Assembly (NCBI GenBank): GCA_022711635.1
Contig: JAKLEQ010000011.1
Span: 1 to 35,882, forward strand
DNA from: Methanoregula sp.
GTDB lineage: Archaea; Halobacteriota; Methanomicrobia; Methanomicrobiales; Methanospirillaceae
Reading direction: 5' to 3'
DNA length: 35,882 bases
A program made the translations under genes and the position numbers. Positions 23,230-31,613 of the stretch are shown here, piece by piece (position 1 is the stretch's first letter; the number at the start of each line of letters is the position of its first letter). The notes below the pieces were generated by a model that was given only the letters and a program-made list of their open reading frames with translations, was not told the DNA's origin and did no database searches.

Positions 23230-24239
23230 CCTTCAACCCCCGGAAGGAGCATGAAGAAATCCGCAGGAACCTTGACGGCATCTCGTTTGAGGATGAAAAA
23301 GTCCTCGTCACCGGCGGTGCCGGGTTTCTCGGCTCCTGGATGTGCGAGGTCCTCCTCAACCTCGGTGCGAGCGTAACCTGCGTCGACAACTTCGCGAGCG
23401 GGCGCAGGGAGAATATTGCCGCTCTTCTGGAGGATGAACGGTTCCGGTTCATCGAGCACGATATCTCGATCCCGCTGACGGTCGATACTCCTTTGGATTA
23501 CGTCTTCCACCTCGCGAGCCGTGCTTCGCCGTTCGAGTTCGAGCGCTACCCTATCCAGATCTTGAAAGCGAATACCATGGGAGTACTCGTCGCCCTTGGC
23601 ATCGCAAAGAAGTATCGTGCACGGGTCCTGTATACTTCCACGAGCGAGGTCTACGGGAACCCCGGTATCGTCCCGACACCCGAATCGTATTACGGGAATG
23701 TCAACCCGGTCGGGCCGCGGGGATGTTACGATGAGGCAAAGAGGTGCGGGGAGGCGTACGTGGTCGCGTACCGCCGCCAGCATGGGCTCGACACCCGCAT
23801 TGCCCGGATCTTCAATACGTACGGGCCGCGGATCCGGACAGACGGCATTTATGGCAGGGTCATCCCGAGGTTCATCGACCAGGCGTTGTCCGGAAAACCA
23901 CTGACCATCTTTGGCGACGGATCCCAGACCCGAAGTTTCTGTTACGTGACCGACCAGATTGAAGGACTTCTCCGGCTGGCAGCACGGGACGCCGCGGAGG
24001 GAGAGGTCATCAACATCGGGAACACGAACGAGATCACCGTCCTCGCCCTTGCAAACATGGTGATCGCGGCATGCCATTCCTCCTCAGATCTTTCGTTTTC
24101 CGCCCTGCCGGAAGATGACCCGCTCCGCAGGAGACCGGATCTCACGAAAGCACGGGAGATCCTCGGGTGGGAGCCCCGGGTGCCGCTTGACACCGGACTC
24201 TCCCGCACGATCGGGTGGATAACAGAGACGAGAACATAA
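23226..24239 (+). CDS. UDP-glucuronate decarboxylase (UDP-xylose synthase)
   Basis: A 337-residue short-chain dehydrogenase. NAD-binding TGGAGFLG is near residue 30, followed by VDNFASGRRENI, HLASRASPFEFERYPIQILK, TSTSEVYGNP, the catalytic Tyr168/Lys172 in CYDEAKRCGEAYV, and RIFNTYGPRI. YDE.KR.xE and the RIFNTYGPR run are typical of UDP-xylose synthases, which decarboxylate UDP-glucuronate. A dTDP-glucose 4,6-dehydratase is the main alternative and less likely. GTG 23226 overlaps the galU stop (GTGA). With the two genes upstream it completes a route from glucose-1-phosphate to UDP-xylose. Confidence 0.85.
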   Translation: MTFNPRKEHEEIRRNLDGISFEDEKVLVTGGAGFLGSWMCEVLLNLGASVTCVDNFASGRRENIAALLEDERFRFIEHDISIPLTVDTPLDYVFHLASRASPFEFERYPIQILKANTMGVLVALGIAKKYRARVLYTSTSEVYGNPGIVPTPESYYGNVNPVGPRGCYDEAKRCGEAYVVAYRRQHGLDTRIARIFNTYGPRIRTDGIYGRVIPRFIDQALSGKPLTIFGDGSQTRSFCYVTDQIEGLLRLAARDAAEGEVINIGNTNEITVLALANMVIAACHSSSDLSFSALPEDDPLRRRPDLTKAREILGWEPRVPLDTGLSRTIGWITETRT

Positions 24240-24290
24240 TTCAGGGATAACTTCCAGATACCTTGTACCGGAAGAACGATCAGATTTTCC

Positions 24291-25610
24291 ATGCCTGCCA
24301 GTGAGCCCGTAATCCGTGTAAACCATGTCTCCAAACAGTATCGCCTCGGTGGACCGCAGGAACGGTACTTCACGCTGCGCGATGCGATAACAACTACCCT
24401 TAAGGCACCTTCCCGGATCATTCCGGGATCGCATTCACCGGAGACATTCTCTGCGTTGCAGGATGTCTCGTTCGATGTCGGACCCGGCGAGGTCGTCGGG
24501 ATCATCGGGCGTAACGGCGCAGGGAAGAGCACACTCCTCAAAATCCTGTCCCGCATCACCTATCCGACAGAAGGCACGGTGGAACTTCATGGCAGGGTAG
24601 GTTCCCTCCTCGAGGTAGGTACGGGGTTTCACCCCGAGCTGACCGGTAGGGAAAATATCTTTCTGTCCGGTTCAATCCTCGGGATGCGGCGCAATGAGAT
24701 CGATACAAAACTCGATGAGATCGTCAGGTTCTCCGAGATCGAACGATTTCTCGATACCCCCGTCAAACGCTACTCGAGCGGGATGTACGTCCGTCTCGCG
24801 TTCGCTGTTGCCGCCCATCTTGAACCAGAGATCCTGCTCATCGACGAAGTGCTCGCGGTCGGCGATGCTGCATTCCAGAAAAAGTGCCTGGGCAAGATGA
24901 AGGATGTTGCGACCGCCGGAAGAACGATCCTTTTCGTCAGCCATAACATGAATGCGATCGAACAGCTCTGCAGTTCCTGTATCCTGATCGAGAATGGGCG
25001 CATCAGGAAAAGCGGGACCGATGTCGGAGCCGTTATCAAATCCTACCTCTTCCCGGACGAAAGCAGTGTCCAGTCGTCTTTCTGGGAAAACTCCCGCAGG
25101 GAATTTGACAACGACTGGTTCAGGCCGGAAAAATTCTTCCTGGCCGACGCTTCCGGGAAATCCATCAGCAACCCGGTCTCCAACAACCGGGATATCTGGG
25201 TCCGGATCGAAGGTGTGCTGAAGACCGTTGACCCGGCGCTGGAGATCGGGTACTCGATTGTCAATGAAGACGGGATCACCCTCTACTGGTCGTATTTCAA
25301 CGATCATGAGGAGAGCACCTGGCCCGTTTTTTCACCGGGGGACATCGTCCTTGGTTCGAAGATCCCCGCCCGTTTTTTGAACGAAGGGCTCTATACCCTT
25401 GAACTCCGGTCCTCGCTCCGGCGCAGGATGTGGATAACCGAGCCGGGGAAACGGTCTCCCTCGATAAATTTGTTGATCAACGGGGGCCTTTCCGACGGTC
25501 CGTACTGGACCGAGAAGAGGGAAGGGATCATCGCACCGCTCATGGAGTGGGGCGGGTGGATGAGAAAAGACGAGGAAACCCTGCAACAAAGGCATGCGTG
25601 CGATCCATGA
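24291..25610 (+). CDS. ABC-type polysaccharide export ATPase with C-terminal glycan-binding domain (Wzt-like)
   Basis: A 439-residue protein. The nucleotide-binding domain covers residues 1-250, with Walker A GRNGAGKS (Lys79), the signature YSSGMYVRLAFAV, Walker B EILLIDEVLAVGD and an H-loop (FVSHNM). The last 170 residues, from about 265, form a beta-rich domain like that of Wzt proteins which read the non-reducing end of the glycan. It pairs with the permease at 19188. Its stop overlaps the start of the next glycosyltransferase gene (ATGA at 25607-25610). A C-terminal Wzt domain usually implies a chain-end modification that licenses export. Confidence 0.92.
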   Translation: MPASEPVIRVNHVSKQYRLGGPQERYFTLRDAITTTLKAPSRIIPGSHSPETFSALQDVSFDVGPGEVVGIIGRNGAGKSTLLKILSRITYPTEGTVELHGRVGSLLEVGTGFHPELTGRENIFLSGSILGMRRNEIDTKLDEIVRFSEIERFLDTPVKRYSSGMYVRLAFAVAAHLEPEILLIDEVLAVGDAAFQKKCLGKMKDVATAGRTILFVSHNMNAIEQLCSSCILIENGRIRKSGTDVGAVIKSYLFPDESSVQSSFWENSRREFDNDWFRPEKFFLADASGKSISNPVSNNRDIWVRIEGVLKTVDPALEIGYSIVNEDGITLYWSYFNDHEESTWPVFSPGDIVLGSKIPARFLNEGLYTLELRSSLRRRMWITEPGKRSPSINLLINGGLSDGPYWTEKREGIIAPLMEWGGWMRKDEETLQQRHACDP

Positions 25611-26536
25611 CCCCAGAACCCCTTGACGTCCCGGTCCTCTTCCTCATCTTCAACCGCCCGGATACCACGCAGCGGGTCTTTGATGAGATCCGGAAAGCCC
25701 GCCCGCTCCGCCTCTTCGTTGCGGCTGACGGTCCGCGAAAAGACCGGCCGGAAGATTCGGCGCTGTGCCAGAAGACACGGGAGATCCTCCGGCAGGTGGA
25801 CTGGGAGTGCAACGTGTCAACATTATTCCGGGATGAAAATCTCGGGTGCAAACACGCCATCAGCAGGGCGATCGACTGGTTCTTCTCCCAGGTCGAGGAG
25901 GGAATAATCCTCGAGGACGACTGCGTGCCGGACCAGAGTTTCTTCCCGTTCTGCAGGGAGCTCCTTGAACGGTACCGCGATGACGAACGCATTATGATGA
26001 TCTCCGGGATCAATTACCTCTTCAACAGGGTAGGGATTCCTGAGAGTTACTATTTTTCACGATACTACGCGATCTGGGGCTGGGCAACGTGGAAACGGGC
26101 ATGGGGACTCTACGACATCGGGATGACCGGATGGCCGGAGTACGATGCCCGGAACTACCTCAACCAGCTGTACTGCAATAAGGAGATCGTATCGTTTTTG
26201 AAAGGGATGATGGAGGAGGCCTACAAGAATACCCTGGACACGTGGGATATCCAGTGGGTCTTTACCTGCATCTTCAACCATGGCCTCGCGGCCTGCCCGA
26301 AATACAACCTCGTGTCGAATATCGGAGTCTCCGGATCTCACAATCAGGAAGTCAGCCGGTTCCACTTCATGCCGGTCCGGGGGATCGATACCCGGATTCT
26401 TGTCCATCCTGCACGAGTTATGCCCGACCTTTATCTGGACGACATCGCATTCGAAACAATCACCCGGGGGAGATCGGGTGTGGAAACGATCCGTTCGCTG
26501 CTCTACCACGTAAAAACGATCGGGGGGAGACGGTGA
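25607..26536 (+). CDS. Nucleotide-diphospho-sugar transferase (HlpA-like GT-A fold)
   Basis: A 309-residue protein with VPVLFLIFNRPDTTQRVFDE at the N-terminus, FVAADGPRKDRPED, ENLGCKHAISRAIDWFF, the metal-binding ILEDDCVPD and YYAIWGWATWKRAW. This is the pattern of the so-called hemolytic protein HlpA-like glycosyltransferases, here a probable sugar transferase for the exported glycan. The ATG at 25607 lies in an ATGA overlap with the Wzt-like gene, which settles the start; an in-frame start at 25430 would lie inside that gene. Donor and acceptor are unknown. Confidence 0.82.
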   Translation: MTPEPLDVPVLFLIFNRPDTTQRVFDEIRKARPLRLFVAADGPRKDRPEDSALCQKTREILRQVDWECNVSTLFRDENLGCKHAISRAIDWFFSQVEEGIILEDDCVPDQSFFPFCRELLERYRDDERIMMISGINYLFNRVGIPESYYFSRYYAIWGWATWKRAWGLYDIGMTGWPEYDARNYLNQLYCNKEIVSFLKGMMEEAYKNTLDTWDIQWVFTCIFNHGLAACPKYNLVSNIGVSGSHNQEVSRFHFMPVRGIDTRILVHPARVMPDLYLDDIAFETITRGRSGVETIRSLLYHVKTIGGRR

Positions 26537-26613
26537 TCTCCGTAAAAAGGTTGTATCACTGCACGGTCACCTGCAGGTTGCCGGTGAGTCTTTCGGGAGC
26601 GGAAAAACCATGA
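26533..26613 (+). CDS. Possible 26-residue bridging ORF
   Basis: A GTG at 26533 overlaps the stop of the preceding glycosyltransferase gene (GTGA), and the ORF ends in a TGA overlapping the next start (ATGA at 26610-26613). The peptide, starting MISVKRLYHCTVTCRLPV, has two cysteines and no recognisable fold. It may serve only to carry ribosomes to the methyltransferase gene, or the double overlap may be chance. Confidence is low because nothing but layout supports it. Confidence 0.3.
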   Translation: MISVKRLYHCTVTCRLPVSLSGAEKP

Positions 26614-27296
26614 AGGGGCAGGTAACTCCTCTCAGGGAATGGATATACCGTCATCTCGGGATCTTCAAGCCGGATCCCAAAGACTATTCCACGATCGTCG
26701 GTGTCGGTTCCGTTGTCCCGGTCCAGATCGAGGCGTATTTTCTCGCACTGAATGCCTTTGTTGAAGAAAAGGCAACCGTTCTCGATGTGGGATCCGGGCT
26801 TGGCTACGGGCTGAATATCCTCGCAATAAAAGCTTCCGCGGTGTATGGCGTCGACATCGACGAAAAAGTCCTGGACTACTGCAGGAAGACACTCGTCGGG
26901 AGAAATCCGCGGTTAAAGAATCTGGCTGTTTTTGACGGGTATTCCCTGCCATTTCCCGATAACACGTTCGATATCGTGACCTGCGTCGATGTCATCGAAC
27001 ATGTCGAAGACTACGATCGCCTGATTGCGGATATGATGCGCGTGGCAAGGAGAGGCGTATTTATCAGCACCCCGAACCGCAGGCCTGAATACACAAACAG
27101 GGACGGCACTCCGAAAAATTACTGGCACCTGCGCGAATGGAACTGTTCAGAATTTGACGAAATTGTAAGAAAATTCGGCCGGGTTGACTGGAATTTCATT
27201 CACGGACCGTATGAAGGACCATTTACCGTGTCGACAATCCAGACGGAAGAGACGTTCGCGCTTTCCCCGTTCATCCATAAACCGGGCGGTGACTGA
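26610..27296 (+). CDS. Class I SAM-dependent methyltransferase
   Basis: A 228-residue methyltransferase with motif I VLDVGSGLGYG (glycines 61-67), motif II acidic VYGVDIDEKV, a post-motif FDIVTCVDVIEHVEDYDRLI and RVARRGVFISTPNRRP. Small-molecule or sugar methylation is typical of this type. Its place directly after the Wzt-like gene and a glycosyltransferase makes methylation of the glycan, perhaps at the chain end, a reasonable inference. A start-stop overlap (ATGA) with the 26-residue ORF precedes it. Confidence 0.85.
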   Translation: MKGQVTPLREWIYRHLGIFKPDPKDYSTIVGVGSVVPVQIEAYFLALNAFVEEKATVLDVGSGLGYGLNILAIKASAVYGVDIDEKVLDYCRKTLVGRNPRLKNLAVFDGYSLPFPDNTFDIVTCVDVIEHVEDYDRLIADMMRVARRGVFISTPNRRPEYTNRDGTPKNYWHLREWNCSEFDEIVRKFGRVDWNFIHGPYEGPFTVSTIQTEETFALSPFIHKPGGD

Positions 27297-27428
27297 ATTT
27301 CACCATGGTCGCGATATGCACGGGTCGTTATCTCCCCGGGATTGTCGCGAGACATCAGCATATGGGAAAGGGGGAAAGACACCGTGCGATAAAGGTAATT
27401 ACCGGTATTGGAAAATTCCTGACTGATT

Positions 27429-28604
27429 ATGGCCTTTCCCTGGTGTAACCTCAACCAAAGCGTTGTGCGGGCGCGGCAGTATGCCAGCCGTTTTTTTTGC
27501 AGGGATATTGTCCCGTTACGTTCGGGAAATCCCGATGCAGAACGGGTCCTGTTGTCCTACCTGACGCACCCTTTCAGGGCAGACCCGGACGATCCCGCGT
27601 TTTATTCCCATACGAACACCTGGGAATGCCTGCAGATGGCACGGATCTGGCTGCAGCACGGGTATGATGTGGATGTCATCGACTGGGATAACAGGATATT
27701 CCGCCCGGATAAGGATTATTTGGTATTCATCGATATCCACGCAAATATGGAACGACTCTCCCCTTTTCTTCCGGAACGATGCCGGAAAATCCTCCATATT
27801 ACGGGGGCTCACTGGCGCTTCCAGAATGAGGCCGAGATGAAAAGGATAACCGATCTCGAGAAACGCCGGGGGATCCGGCTCCTGCCCCGCCGCCAGGTTC
27901 CGCCCAGCAGGGGGATCGAGGTTGCGGATTGTGCGACGATACTCGGGAACGCGTTCACCCGGGGTACGTTCTCCTTTGCCGGAAAACCGCTGTATTCCCT
28001 TCCGCTATCGACGACGGTTGAGTTCCCGTTTCCTGCGCGGGTTTACGGGACAGTCAGGAACCGGTTCCTCTGGCTTGGCATGGCCGGCATGGTTCACAAG
28101 GGTCTCGACCTTGTTCTCGAGGCATTCACCGGACTACCGGATTGTCACCTCACTGTCTGCGGGCCGGTGAGCCGGGAGCCGGATTTCGAACGGGCATACG
28201 AAAAGGAACTCTACCGGACAGAGAACATCCATACAACCGGGTTCGTCGACCTGCGCAGCGAACGTTTCCATTCGATAATCCGGAATACCTGCGCCCTGGT
28301 TTACCCGTCATGTTCGGAGGGGCAGGCCGGAAGCGTGATTACGACGATGCATGCCGGGCTTATTCCGGTGATCAGTGCGGAGAGTGGAGTTGATGTCGAA
28401 GATTTCGGGATCATGTTACCCGAATGCACCGTCGGTGCAATCAAAAATGCAGTCACGACGATTGCCCGGACTCCGGAAAACGAGCTGGAAAGGATGGCAA
28501 AAGGAGCATGGCAGTACGCGAGGGACGAACATACCCGAAAGAAGTTTACCGAACGTTATGGCAGATTTGTCCAGAAAATAAATAGGAAGACACAACAACG
28601 CTAA
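27429..28604 (+). CDS. GT4-type glycosyltransferase
   Basis: A 391-residue protein with a GT-B layout. The N-terminal domain is of mixed type (RVLLSYLTHPF, then DYLVFIDIHANMERLSPF). The C-terminal donor domain contains FLWLGMAGMVHKGLDLVLEA, HLTVCGPVSREPDFE, VYPSCSEGQAGSVITTMHAG and VISAESGVD. The E-x7-E type retaining motif is altered (SEGQAGSVITTM), so the family call is moderate. It starts 132 bases after the methyltransferase, with no clear ribosome binding site at ATG 27429; a later start is possible. Substrate unknown. Confidence 0.78.
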   Translation: MAFPWCNLNQSVVRARQYASRFFCRDIVPLRSGNPDAERVLLSYLTHPFRADPDDPAFYSHTNTWECLQMARIWLQHGYDVDVIDWDNRIFRPDKDYLVFIDIHANMERLSPFLPERCRKILHITGAHWRFQNEAEMKRITDLEKRRGIRLLPRRQVPPSRGIEVADCATILGNAFTRGTFSFAGKPLYSLPLSTTVEFPFPARVYGTVRNRFLWLGMAGMVHKGLDLVLEAFTGLPDCHLTVCGPVSREPDFERAYEKELYRTENIHTTGFVDLRSERFHSIIRNTCALVYPSCSEGQAGSVITTMHAGLIPVISAESGVDVEDFGIMLPECTVGAIKNAVTTIARTPENELERMAKGAWQYARDEHTRKKFTERYGRFVQKINRKTQQR

Positions 28605-28630
28605 AAATGAATACAACATCACGGTGAGTA

Positions 28631-29467
28631 ATGATTTCTGAATTACTATCCCGATGTTCGGGGATTACCAAGATTTTCGGAATTGAAATTAAACGTTCAA
28701 TAACAATTGCCAAAGATACATCACAGTATGGAGAAGAGGATCTGATCAAACGACTTCTTGAAACCCTCCAGGAGAGATCCGATTCGGATTTCGTACTCGA
28801 TATCGGAGCTTCGAATGGTATCGAAGCATCCAACACGTACCCGTTGTTCCGAAAGGGTTCGAGGGGACTGGCCGTTGAACCGGATGGTAATAAATTCTCA
28901 ATACTTGCCGAGATGTATAAAAATTTCAAGGTAACATTATTCCGTGGATACGCGACTCCTGAAAACATAATAAATATCTTAAAAGCTTCCAATTCGCCAA
29001 AAGAGCCTATTTTCATGAGTTTTGATATTGACAGTTATGATTATTTTGTTTTCGAATCACTTCTGGAAGAATACCGGCCATCATTAATCTGTATTGAAAT
29101 AAATGAGAAGATACCGCCACCGTTAAAATTCGGTGTCTTGTATTCACCTTATCATCAATATATGGGGGACCATTTTTACGGTATGAGCATCTCGGCACTT
29201 GCAGATTTATGCATAAAGTACAACTATGATATTATTCATCTGAATTACAACAACGCATTCCTCATAACCCACGAAAAAAACATGATGCAAAGTCTGACAC
29301 CCGAGGAAGCATATCGTGTTGGCTACAAAGAAAAGAGTGACCGTAAACAGAAATTTCCCTGGAATGGGAATATGGAAGCATTACAAACGATGACACCGGA
29401 AGAAGGTATGAAATTTATCGACGACTTCTTTAAAAAATATGCGGGAAAGTATTTTCTGTCGGTGTAA
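28631..29467 (+). CDS. FkbM-like methyltransferase on AT-rich DNA
   Basis: A 278-residue protein with a SAM-binding core: DFVLDIGASNGIEASNTYP, GLAVEPDGNKFSIL, FMSFDIDSYDYFVFESLL and LICIEINEK. These blocks fit the FkbM family, which O-methylates sugars and other small molecules. The gene is visibly AT-rich: two 60-base lines sampled at 28981 and 29041 have 20 G+C each, against 33 in a line at 30301. It was probably acquired more recently than its neighbours. GGTGA just before ATG 28631 supports this start. Confidence 0.8.
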   Translation: MISELLSRCSGITKIFGIEIKRSITIAKDTSQYGEEDLIKRLLETLQERSDSDFVLDIGASNGIEASNTYPLFRKGSRGLAVEPDGNKFSILAEMYKNFKVTLFRGYATPENIINILKASNSPKEPIFMSFDIDSYDYFVFESLLEEYRPSLICIEINEKIPPPLKFGVLYSPYHQYMGDHFYGMSISALADLCIKYNYDIIHLNYNNAFLITHEKNMMQSLTPEEAYRVGYKEKSDRKQKFPWNGNMEALQTMTPEEGMKFIDDFFKKYAGKYFLSV

Positions 29468-29495
29468 TAATGTGATGAAATTAAATTAAAAATTT

Positions 29496-30680
29496 ATGAA
29501 GATCCTCTACGACGACCAGATTTTCACGATCCAGCATTTTGGCGGGATCTCGCGGTACTTTTGCGAGCTGATGGAGCAGTTCTCGCAGGATCCGGAGATC
29601 GACTTCCGTATCGCGCTGCGCTACACCCTGAACGAGCACCTGATCCGAAAAACCCGGCTGAACCGGTTCTGGACGCGGCGGAACGTTTTTTTCTCCGGTT
29701 CGGCATTCTTCGAAACCATCCAGAAAAAAATCCATGTCAACGCCCTCAACCACGTATTCCGCAATCGCGATGAATCCATCCGCCGGCTCCAAGAACAGGA
29801 CTTCGATATCTTTCACCCGACCTATTTTGATACGTACTTCCTCCCGTACCTGGGAAATCGGCCCTGCGTCGCGACCATGTACGATATGACCCTGGAAAGG
29901 TTCCCGGGACTATTCCCCAGGGAAGATGCTGTACGGGCCGGGAAGAAAAAGATCGCGGTGCGGGCAGACCGGATCATTGCCATCTCGGAGAGTACAAAGA
30001 ACGATATTGTAACGGTCCTTAACGTTCCGGAGGAGAAGATCCGGACCATTCACCTCGCAGGGTCCCTCGATCCGGAAGTGTACGCAGGACCGGCTCCCTC
30101 CCCACCCCGTACCGGACTGCCTGACCGGTACCTCCTGTTTGTCGGCAACCGCTTTGCCTACAAGAACTTCACGTTCATGGCCGACGCCCTCGCGCCCGTC
30201 TTTGCGGAAGATCCCACCCTCTATCTCGTCTGTGCCGGCGGTGGTTTTTTTTCCCGGTCGGAGAATGAGCACCTGCAGAAAAACGGCATGGCGTCCCGGG
30301 TCCTCCTCCTTCCCGCAGACGATGCGACGCTGGGATATCTGTACAGAAACGCAATCGCATTCATCTTCCCCTCGCTGTACGAAGGATTCGGTCTTCCCAT
30401 TATCGACGCATTCAACTGCGGCTGCCCGGCGGTGCTCTCCAATACGAGCTCGCTTCCCGAAGTTGGCGGATCTGCCGCACGCTACTTCGATCCCGCGGAC
30501 GGGGCATCCCTCGAAAGGATTATCCGCGAGATCCTCTCCGATGAGGGCGCACGGAAAGAACTGGTGGCAAAAGGGCGGGACCGGGCAGGGTTGTTCTCAT
30601 GGAAGAAGACCGCTGCGATGACAAAAGAGGCCTACAGGGAGGCAGCAGAGACGGCACGAAACCGGCCCACACGGGTATGA
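29496..30680 (+). CDS. GT4-type glycosyltransferase
   Basis: A 394-residue GT-B enzyme. It begins MKILYDDQIFTIQHFGGISR, typical of GT4 sugar transferases for surface glycans. The donor domain shows YLLFVGNRFAYKNFTFMADA, LYLVCAGGGFFSRSE and FIFPSLYEGFGLPIIDAFNC, with the E-x7-E retaining motif as EGFGLPIID (a D in place of the second E), then LSNTSSLPEVGGSAARYFDP. It is the last plus-strand gene of the locus, 34 bases from the converging minus-strand operon. The linkage formed is unknown; mannosyl or fucosyl transfer is possible. Confidence 0.88.
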   Translation: MKILYDDQIFTIQHFGGISRYFCELMEQFSQDPEIDFRIALRYTLNEHLIRKTRLNRFWTRRNVFFSGSAFFETIQKKIHVNALNHVFRNRDESIRRLQEQDFDIFHPTYFDTYFLPYLGNRPCVATMYDMTLERFPGLFPREDAVRAGKKKIAVRADRIIAISESTKNDIVTVLNVPEEKIRTIHLAGSLDPEVYAGPAPSPPRTGLPDRYLLFVGNRFAYKNFTFMADALAPVFAEDPTLYLVCAGGGFFSRSENEHLQKNGMASRVLLLPADDATLGYLYRNAIAFIFPSLYEGFGLPIIDAFNCGCPAVLSNTSSLPEVGGSAARYFDPADGASLERIIREILSDEGARKELVAKGRDRAGLFSWKKTAAMTKEAYREAAETARNRPTRV

Positions 30681-30714
30681 TCCCGGGTTCTGGCCGGCAA
30701 CCACCTCGCAGAAC

Positions 30715-31611
30715 CTAAAATCCCCGGATCCTTCCTGTGATATACGAACCAACAAGGGTGAGGCAGTCGGCAACGCACCGGAACGGGTTCCGCCGGAACG
30801 CCATCCCAAGATATCGCAACCCGTCATGTACCATTCCGATGTGGAGATAGTCCAGCCCGCCCTTGGTATAGATCCACGTGTAGACTGCATTCTTCTCCGC
30901 CGCCAGATCCGATGGAAGATCCTGATCGGAGAAGATCTTTGCAAGGATATGCTCGTAGTCGGCAACGTACTTGTGCATCAGTGCGACGCTCTTCGCCTCC
31001 CCGTAGACCTTCGCCGTAGCAAGGGGCTGCGGGATGTAGACGATGGGGAAGTGGAGCCCGGTACGGATCCAGTAGTCAAGGTCCATCGCGAGGTGGAGGG
31101 CCTCATCGATCCCGCCAATAGTGTCGAATACCTCCCTTCGGAGGAAGACTGCCGGCTGCAGGATGGTATCCCTGCAGTAGACAAGTTCCCTCAGGCTGAA
31201 CTCACCGGCCCGGTGTGTCGAGAGGACCCTGCCTGTCCCGTCGGTGAGGATCCCGTCACCGTAGACCATGCCGGCTTCCGGGTGATCCGACAGGAATTCC
31301 ACGGCAGTCCTGACCGAACCCGGGGTGTAGGTGTCATCGGCGTTGAGGTACGCAATGATGTCTCCCTTCGCCCTCCTCCATCCTTTGTTGATCGCGTCGG
31401 ACTGCCCCTTGTCGGGTTCCGATACCCACTGGATCCTGCCGGTGTATTTTTCCAGGATCGCACGGGTACCATCTGTCGATCCCCCGTCAATGACAATATA
31501 TTCGATGCAGGGATAGTCCTGTGAGAGGACGCTCTGGATCGTCTCTTCGATGTACTGCCCCTTGTTGAACGAAGGAGTTACGATGGAGACGAGAGGGAGA
31601 GCCGGGTCCAT
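30715..31611 (-). CDS. GT2 glycosyltransferase
   Basis: A 298-residue GT-A enzyme: VSIVTPSFNKGQYIEETIQS, YIVIDGGSTDGTRAILEKY, SEPDKGQSDAINKGWRRAKG, and the metal-binding YLNADDTYTPGSV. The later blocks (LQPAVFLRREVFDTIGGIDE and DLDYWIRTG) are standard for bacterial- and archaeal-type GT2 enzymes. No membrane span is clear. ATG 31611 lies two bases after the stop of the upstream GT4 gene; an in-frame start at 31719 would run into it. It is the last gene of the minus-strand operon. Confidence 0.9.
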   Translation of the reverse strand: MDPALPLVSIVTPSFNKGQYIEETIQSVLSQDYPCIEYIVIDGGSTDGTRAILEKYTGRIQWVSEPDKGQSDAINKGWRRAKGDIIAYLNADDTYTPGSVRTAVEFLSDHPEAGMVYGDGILTDGTGRVLSTHRAGEFSLRELVYCRDTILQPAVFLRREVFDTIGGIDEALHLAMDLDYWIRTGLHFPIVYIPQPLATAKVYGEAKSVALMHKYVADYEHILAKIFSDQDLPSDLAAEKNAVYTWIYTKGGLDYLHIGMVHDGLRYLGMAFRRNPFRCVADCLTLVGSYITGRIRGF

Positions 31612-31613
31612 GA

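Noticed and set aside
27394..27403. Perfect 10-base palindrome GGTAATTACC before a glycosyltransferase gene
   Set aside because: A single short palindrome with no second copy nearby; it may be chance.
30686..30715. Weak inverted repeat GGTTCT/AGAACC between the converging operons
   Set aside because: A 6-base stem with an 18-base loop and no T-run; too weak to call a terminator.
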